A stretch of 64,000 nt of DNA from Cliona cf. orientalis (taxonomy: Eukaryota > Porifera > Demospongiae > Clionaida > Clionaidae): NCBI GenBank assembly GCA_963930775.1, contig OZ005701.1:2232001-2296000 (forward strand). The letters run 5' to 3'. A program made the translations under genes and the position numbers. Under the pieces are notes generated by a model that saw only the letters and a program-made list of their open reading frames with translations, had not been told where the DNA came from and made no database searches. Position 1 is the first letter of the stretch; each line of letters begins with the position of its first letter. Of this stretch, positions 57,007 to 64,000 are shown in pieces.

Positions 57007-57387
57007 ACTATTGATGATTGTCTCATTGTTTTGGATAAAGAAGCCATCATCCTCTATGTCAGTGAAACCATAGCTGGTCATGTGGGACTCATCCAGGTTA
57101 GTACTACTAAGAGCCTCTATTAAAATTGACAAAACTGGCTGGACTTATGTTCGTGTCGTTGAGAGTGCATGACTAAATTTTAATAAGTTGCTCCTCCATT
57201 AATTAATTAACTGACTAATTCGCAGCACCAATTGCCATAATATTATTGTTATTGTTATTATTGCTAGTTGTATTTTTTTTAACCACAGCAAGATGTAATT
57301 GGTCAGAATTTTGCCGACATCACTTATCCTGAATTTTCTACCAAGATTGTCGACAGTTTAAAACCTTCCAATGTCTATGGAGGATGA
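57007..57387 (+). pseudogene. PAS-domain-like exon pair
   Basis: Exon about 57007-57099 encodes [20 protein letters not shown] followed by AGHVGLIQ, ending at a GTTAGT donor. The next exon begins after an AG at about 57295 in the same phase with QDVIGQNFADITYPEF. Together they resemble the PAS-A core of bHLH-PAS proteins (LYVSE, GLxQ, DxIGQxFxDxxHP). The frame closes soon after (SNVYGG, stop), although another frame reads SFVRLKPS, as expected later in the domain. No bHLH found upstream; the long CT tract lies there. Probably a relic; the identification is moderate. Confidence 0.45.
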
Positions 57388-57683
57388 GTTTGTTGTCTCC
57401 CAGTAGCTACAGGCAGTTCTTTTGTGAGGCTCAAGCCAAGTGTGTCCTACTCCACCCTACCCTCTCACTTGGTACGTTAGATATCTGTTGTACCCTCCCC
57501 TCTCTCCCTTTTACTTTAGTATGAGCAGATACATGTACATTGTATGTAGCTACATGTAAATAGATATTCGGTGCATCCCAAGTCTATAGGCACCTTAGCA
57601 GTTCTGGCTTTTGCACTAGTCTCTATAATATTATTATAATAAATTATGCATGGTAGCTATACTATTCATTACCTTCATTGTAG

Positions 57684-58640
57684 GATAGTGAGGGTACTGT
57701 TGTCAAAATACAGTTGTCAGTAAAACCTGATCTTGAGCTAGAGTTTCCTCTTGAACTGACATGGAGGTGTGGTGAAAACATGCCACATACAATGGCCTAT
57801 TTTACCCACAAACAGTCGTGCTGAAAGGAAGAATATATGTTGGTGGAGGACGTACAATTGCAAATCATGACTCAAGAAACCAAGAAAATTATGGAGAGAC
57901 GTGGACGACACTTCCTCGTTATGATCATATCTAGCTACTTCTCACTTGCGGCTCTAAACAACCGTTTGGTACTAGTCGGTGGTAAGGATAGGAAATCTTT
58001 TGACTTGAGATCTAATATTCTAGGGGTGTGGGACGAAAAGGCACGAAGATGGTGTCACCCCTACCCACCAATGCCCACACCTCGTAGTGGAGCAGCAGTG
58101 GCTACTCAGGGCGATAAGTGGCTGGTGGTTTCTATCACAGCACAGGTGGCAAGAATGAAGTTGAAATTTTCAATGTCTTTTCCAAACAGTGGTACAAGAG
58201 TAGTCCACTACCAATATATCTGTATCATATAGGTATGTCCTCAGCCATTATGGGAAGCACTTGGTATCTGCTTGGAGGGTATGGTGTCGAGCCAAGTAAG
58301 CAAGTACTATGTGTAAATTTGGACGCTCTCATCTCCCAAGTAGTTTCAAAGCTATCCGGCAGACCATCTACACAAGCACTGTGGCAGTTCATGACCCCAA
58401 CTCCACTCATTCGCTCAACAGCTCTTGTTGTCAATGGCTCTCTGCTTGCAGTTCGATGAGATGTAGGTAGTTCAGCCATGTATCTCTATCAGGCGACAAA
58501 CAAGTGTTGGGTTAGAGCTGGAGAGATGCCAAATGAGCGAGCAGAATGTGCCTGTGCAGTTTTGCCTAGTGGAAAGTTTGTAGTGCTCGGTGGAGATGTG
58601 TTGCCATCGATAGATATTTGTGCACTGAATTATTAGCTGG
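57684..58640 (+). pseudogene. Kelch-repeat protein relic
   Basis: Kelch blades across frames: VVLKGRIYVGGGRT, NNRLVLVGGKDRK, GVWDEKARRWCHPYPPMPTP, FNVFSKQWYKSSPLP, STWYLLGGYG, ALVVNGSLLAV and LPSGKFVVLGGD. Lesions: a frame change near 57790; a shift near 58125 (KWLVV then GGFYHS in another frame); and an in-frame TGA at 58457-58459, where GG is expected after LLAV. An upstream exon from ~57684 reads ELEFPLELTWRCGENMP. Kelch propellers bind protein partners; this copy looks inactive. Confidence 0.75.
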
Positions 58641-59396
58641 TGTACAAGTCTATGAAACAGTGAGTAAATTGATTTCTCATTCATCGCAGCTTTTCTTAGC
58701 TAAAATTTTCACAATAATGCCATGGTCACATAGACCCCAATGGGACTTGATAACATCAAGAATCTAATATTATAATATACTCCTGATCACGTACTATGAT
58801 ATTATTATTCAATATCGATTATAGTGATTTATATAGAGTAGTCATGCAATCATGATAGTTAATAGTAGAAAAACAATTGCTCTGTAGTTCCTTATCGAGG
58901 TATAATAGCTATATATTGTAGGCTAAGGTGGTGGTGGCATCACTGGCATATAAGGTGTGGTAGGCCATTGTAGCTACAAGGTGGCTGGTCACGATTAGGC
59001 ACGTGTTGGTTGCAACGTAAACATACATATTCCATGATTTGATTATGGCTGATGTCATAATAATACTATCACTATCTGATCTTCACGGCCGGTACAGTTT
59101 AAAGTGTCCCCCGTGTGTTTTATCCCCCTAGATGGTTCAAACTATCCCGGGGGATAATTTGTACCGGGATAAATCATCCTATGTTGGGATATGGTATCCT
59201 AGTTGTTAAAGGTCCGAGGGATGCCTATCAAATTTGGTATGGTATATATGGTTCATGGTTCATACTTCATAGTTTGTGTTGGACAAATTGGATAGCTACT
59301 GAGTACTGTCATGGTTTAAAGGGAGTTATTTTTCCCTAAAACTGTATATAGTTTTGCACTTGAGTATGATACAGTATATAATACAGTATTGCAATT

Positions 59397-59805
59397 GTGG
59401 AAGCCGAGAAGGGCAATTTCGCTCGATTCCACATCCTGCGAACATGAAATGAACCGTGAAGTGAACCATGCAGGGTGCTGCAGTCCGCATCCAGCAAACA
59501 TTCTCGGCTGCAATACTAGTATAGCACTATCTACATTGTTACAGTATTGTGTAGCTGTGTATATATATTATAATTATGTATACGTGAGCCGTGCGGGATG
59601 AGCCCCGCATCCCACAAGGTTAATGTAATACTATCCAGCTAGCTACGGTGTAAATAACTTATAATATGTCATGTTTGCTGGATGCGGACTGCAGCACCCC
59701 ACATCCCACATCCCACATGGTTCACTGTATTATCTATGCAACGGTTCACTTCACGTTCGCGGGATGCGGAATCGAGCGAAATTGTCCTTCTCGGCTTTCA
59801 CACGG
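59397..59805. repeat. Foldback element with ~110-bp arms
   Basis: The left arm begins GGAAGCCGAGAAGGGCAATT and runs to about 59512. The right arm (59668-59805) is its complement, with a ~30-bp insertion of CATCCCA repeats. The pairs ATTTCGCTCGATTCC and GCTGCAGTCCGCATCCAGCA are exact. Confidence 0.85.
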
Positions 59806-60087
59806 CAACAACACTTTAAAGAATTTACATGCTATACACTAGCTACATGTAGCTAAGCATGAGGTGAACATTTAACACTTGAACGGGCTATTTTGACCAA
59901 ATTCGGTATTCTCAGTTGCCAAGTTTTGTCAAAATAGCCATTTCCTTATTGCTGTGATAGATCTCTTCATATAGCAACATATTACGACAATTAACACTAC
60001 AAAAAATGAATCATTATTTTAATCATAACAGGTGGTTATCTCAGTTTCATGCCTTGTTTCTAGATCATTACATTAGCATTCAATGGG

Positions 60088-60223
60088 TCATTAGAAAATT
60101 AATAGTTCACCCTCCTCTGTATTCACCATGGTTACTGAAACAGATCATTAATTTGAGTCTAAGACAGCATGCATGCAGTAACCACGGCTAATACAGAGGC
60201 GGGTGAATTATTCCTAATGACCT
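60088..60223. repeat. Small foldback element
   Basis: Arms of ~45 bp (TCATTAGAAAATTAATAGTT onward against its complement ending TTCCTAATGA), with the exact core CCTCTGTATT. 136 bp in all. Confidence 0.75.
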
Positions 60224-60561
60224 GTTTAATTATTTGACACAAGTACAAATCATGAATTTGAGGTACACGCATTATTACAGTTAATTTTGACTCCTCTGCA
60301 TTCTGACTAACTAATGTTTTAGAACTTTAAAGAGCTCATTAAGTTGTTTACAATTTGGAATCCAATTACAGACTGCACTTGCAAATGCATTCCGAGACCA
60401 CCATGCACCTTATGTATGCAGCCGGGGTAACCCAAACTGGGTTAAAATAACTTTTCAATTTTTACAGTGCGCGCGTATGTAACGTACCAACAAGTAACTT
60501 TGCTACACTTACTGAGGAGTTGAATTGCATGAATACAGATTACTATAATACAAGTCTTAGA

Positions 60562-63500
60562 ATGAAGTGTTTCTCCTTCACTACCATCTTCATGGTTGCG
60601 CTGATTTCCATTCAGCTAGCTGAGACTGAGGATGTGGTAGTTTTTGTCTATCCAACAGAGCCACTCCACTCTTGTCCAGGAAACAGCAGCTGCCCGCCTG
60701 CTCAGTTCTGTCATACAATGGACTATCTAGTGCAGCACAGTAGCGAATTCTTTTCACGAGAACATGCCAATGTAACACTGGTATTCATGTGTGGAGTCCA
60801 CAACTATACAAAGGACTTGACTGTACAAAATCTCAACTCATTCACCATGAAAGCTGAAGCAGCTGAATCTAAAGAGAATGTGATCATTGACCATCAGTTT
60901 GGTGTACAACTTGGCAAGCCCAGTTGCACAACTATTCAGTTCTTGAATGTCAGCTTTGTCAACATTACTAATATGACAATGATATGTCCTTCAATAAATG
61001 TCAAAGGCAGCCTCATTACTGTGAAGAGCTGTAAAATCTATGGCTACAAAGGCACAAAGGAAAGCTTATCTTTTATTAATATCATGGGTAGAGGTTCTCA
61101 ATGTTTACTGGACAGTTGCACATTCAAAGAAAATTGTCCCATTATGAGTAATTTCAGCAATGGGATGATTGTAAATAATAGCACATTCCAGTCATATAGT
61201 ACTTCAATTATTATGGCTTACTCTAGTGAAGTGACATTAGCAGGAAATGTGAATTTCACAAACAGTTTAACAGGATTCCATTCTACATCATATCCATCTG
61301 GTACAGCAGTATTCCTAAGTACTGCTCATCCAGAGCACAACTCTTCACTTCACATCGCAACAGGTGCAATCGTGTACTTTGTCAACCTAACTAGTAACAG
61401 ACATGGAGGAGCAGTGTACGGGGAAAATGGAACTGTAAACATCAATACCAAAGCAAAGGTGGTCTTTATGAATAATAGAGCTAGATTTAGTGGAGGAGCA
61501 ATGTTCATGTATTATGGGATAGTTAATATTAAAACTGATGCAGAATTAAACTTCATCAATAATTCTGTAACTATCGGTGGAGGTGCTATTTTGTTACAAA
61601 TGGCGATAATTATTGTGGAAACAAATGCAGTCAACTTTTATGACAATAGAGGTCAGTTAGGAGGAGCCATATTTATCACATATGGAACCTTGTTTATCAA
61701 ATCTAGTGGATCTGTGGTGTTCATTATGAATACTGCACTTCAAGGTGGCGCAGTTTATATATATTCAGGTTCGCACTCCTCAATTATAGTTGATGATTCT
61801 GCCAAAATATTCTTTTCCAACAATTCCGCACTTCAAGGAGGTGCTCTCTATGTCATCCCATCATCATTTGCAGTTAAAGTCGGATATCAGTCGAGTGTTC
61901 AGTTTATAAACAATACAGCAACTGATGTGGGTGGAGCGGTGTATTCTGAGATGGCATCTACAGTACCGTGTATATTCTTGGTCACAGACTACTCAGCTCA
62001 GCTATCTTTCATTGGAAACTATGCAAAACTTCATATTGGTCACCATATTTATGGGACAGGAATAAGACTTGATAAATGCGATAGAAATGATGTACGTATG
62101 GCTTATGAAAATGGAAAACCTTATTGCTGGTATCAAGATCAGATGTCTGATGGATACATTAAATTCTCCTTTAATCCCGGTCTAAACGAGACCTTGTCAC
62201 CAATATCCTCTGCACCTTGGCGAGTGTGCCTCTGCGACTCAAATGGTAAACCACTGTGTGCTAATCTGTCTCAAATATTCCTTAATGTCAGTGTTTATCA
62301 TGGTGAAACCTTCACATTATCTGCATGCGTAGTTGGCTATGACTTTGGAACCACTCTTGGTAGTATCCATGCACGATTTCTCACCTCAAACCATTCCCCA
62401 CAACTAGAAAAATCACAGTATATTCAGTTAGTCGATGACAGTATTTGCTCTACTTTGGAATATACAATTTATTCGAATCATGATGGTGAACTGCTACAGT
62501 TACATACATCAGTTTTGCCACTAAACCTCGATAGCATAGGCATTGATAATGAAAAAGCTGTATCCAAATACAAAGCAGGGATAAACTATGATATAGCAGA
62601 CTACATTTCACATGCCAATACACTGCAAAAAGGGAAATGTTAGTTTGACATGTAGTTTGTCATTCTGGATGCAGGTGAGTGAACAAATCACACACATGGA
62701 TTCAGATAATTACTGCAGTGGTATGAGAATGTGTAGGGGAACCAATATGAAAGAGGAAAAGTTTGTTATGAGGTTTCCCTCTGCAAGTGATACGTTTTAT
62801 TCACTCACCTGCAACCAGAATGACATACTGTATGTCAAACTGACAGTTCTCTTTTTACAGTGTAAAGGCTGCCTCAGAGAAGACCTTCTAACTACTCCAC
62901 TTTTCATCAATGTCAAGTTATTTCCAGAATGCCCGCCTGGATTGACTTTCAACCATGACTATACTAAATGTGGCTGCTATTCAGTCTTGGCTGATTATGG
63001 TTTCAGATGTTCGATTCAAAATCAAACTGGTTACCTGATGTGGAACAACACTGTATGGGTGAACGCAACTTTCAGCGGAAATCAAAGCAATGGAAATGGA
63101 ATTATTTACAATCACTTTTGTCCTGAGTATTACTGCAAATTTGGTGAAAAAACAATCAACATTGGAGATGATCCCAGCAAGCAGTGTACCTCCAACCGAA
63201 GTGGTATTCTGTGTGGCGCCTGTATGGACAACTTTAGCCTGGCAATTGGATCTTCTCGATGCATCGAATGTCCTAACAGTCATAATGTGGCACTCTTACT
63301 TGCCTTTGCTGCTGCTGGTGTCTTACTTGTGCTCTTTATCCTTGCCCTCAATCTCACTGTCACTCAAGGACTCATTAATGGACTCATCTTTTATGCAAAC
63401 ATTGTATGGGCTTACAAAATAATATTATTTCCCTCAGAAATCCAAGAAAATTTTAGGCTTGTATTTCTTCAAGTGTTCGTTGCCTGGCTCAACTTGGACT

Positions 63501-64000
63501 TTGGAATTGAATCATGCTTTTTTGTTGGATTGAATACATACTGGAAGACATGGCTACAATTTTTATTCCCATTCTACATCTGGGCCATTGCTGGTGTTAT
63601 CATTGTTGTTTGCCGCTACTCCTCTCGCCTCACCTACCTCATCGGTAGCAGAGCTGTTCCTCTTCTTGCCACACTCCTCCTTCTGTCTTACATGAAGCTT
63701 CTTCGTACAATAATAAATGCCACCTCAATAGCAACAATAGAACAACATCCACAAAACGCATCCTTTGCTGTGTGGTACCTTGATGGAAATCTACGTTATT
63801 GCCAGCACCCTCATATTTACCTCTTCATTGCAGCCATGGCTACTCTTATCTTCCTGTGGCTTCCCTACACACTCCTGCTTCTATTCGTCCAGCCTCTGAG
63901 GAGAGTTTCTCATCTAAGGCCACTCAAGTGGATCAACAAGCTAGCCCCTGTCTACGATGCTTACTTCTTTCCTTTGAAGGACAAACACCACTACTGGTTT
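60562..64000 (+). CDS. Beta-helix repeat receptor with multi-pass membrane tail (right end cut by the window)
   Basis: The ATG at 60562 starts a signal peptide (MKCFSFTTIFMVALISIQLA). An in-frame ATG at 60520 would put 14 polar residues before it and is less likely. Exon 1 runs to about 62638 (~692 residues). It contains repeated right-handed beta-helix turns with HGGAVYGENG, SGGAMFMYYG, GGGAILL, LGGAIFITYG, LQGGAVYIYS and VGGAVYSEM, many N-glycosylation sequons, and FxNNxA words as in polymorphic outer-membrane-protein repeats. A GTTAGT donor at 62639 and an AG at 62866-62867 restore the frame (KC|CLRED). Exon 2 has a Cys-rich stalk (GILCGACMDNFSLAIGSSRC) and several hydrophobic spans (VALLLAFAAAGVLLVLFILA onward). 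This matches a large sponge surface-receptor family of unknown ligand. No C-terminus in the window. Confidence 0.75.
62643..62855. repeat. Foldback occupying the receptor gene intron
   Basis: Arms AGTTTGACATGTAGTTTGTC... and ...GACATACTGTATGTCAAACT pair over ~42 bp, including the near-exact CAGGTGAGTGAA/TTCACTCACCTG. They fill almost the whole 229-bp intron. The intron may have been created by insertion of this element. Confidence 0.8.

Larger units (their letters stand above)
58690..60500. other. Repeat-bearing interval before the last gene
   Basis: Apart from the two foldbacks listed separately, it has a CCCGGGGGATAA patch near 59148 and no exon. The promoter of the 60562 gene must lie at its right end; no TATA box stands out. 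Confidence 0.4.

Overview
The window reads as nuclear DNA of a metazoan, most likely a sponge (demosponge-like). The evidence is AT-rich intergenic DNA, GT-AG introns, a very high density of short inverted-repeat (MITE-like) elements, and a gene mix typical of sponge genomes: an ankyrin-ROCO gene, a NACHT/LRR/Death NLR relic, a sponge-type Kelch relic, and a beta-helix receptor with 'GGA' repeats and a multi-pass membrane tail. No viral, plasmid or bacterial operon structure is present. Names come from motif and family recognition by eye. Exon limits come from splice signals and reading-frame continuity, not from transcripts.

Layout. 1-3.7 kb: repeat-rich DNA with one possible short exon. 3.7-15.1 kb, minus strand: one 15-exon gene (3654 coding nt, 1217 residues, frame closed at every junction). 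It joins a secreted Notum/pectin-acetylesterase-like domain, a single membrane span and a complete ABCG-type half transporter. The esterase nucleophile serine is replaced by glycine, and the ABC signature motif is degenerate. This is the most unusual object in the window. 15.2-20.9 kb: repeats, including an element with a perfect 9-bp target duplication and one carrying an exon-like ORF. 20.9-22.4 kb: a FLYWCH/MULE-type transposase with two frameshifts. 23.7-27.3 kb: a decayed NLR (NACHT, LRR, Death) with several frame lesions, whose Death domain ends at a foldback sequence. 28.9-36.2 kb: an intact 4-exon ankyrin-Roc-COR (ROCO) gene of 880 residues.

36.7-38.1 kb: relics of non-LTR reverse transcriptase. 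39.0-45.2 and 47.7-53.3 kb: a direct segmental duplication of about 6 kb. Each copy holds two ~1.1-1.5 kb repeat subunits and one gene for a secreted M35-like (aspzincin) protease with a hemopexin tail. Copy 1 is intact and copy 2 is broken. Comparing the four subunits gives clean empty-versus-filled sites for three MITE families, with TAA or TA target duplications. 45.9-46.9 kb, minus strand: the 3' exons of a tropomodulin-like gene. 54-59 kb: a retroelement relic, PAS-like exons, a long CT microsatellite and a Kelch pseudogene. 60.5-64.0 kb: a beta-helix/multi-pass receptor gene running off the right edge.

The genes form no operon or pathway. Most fall into expanded recognition or extracellular families: NLR, ROCO, Kelch, protease-hemopexin and beta-helix receptor. 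Intact members lie beside decayed ones in a transposon-dense region, which suggests birth-and-death evolution.
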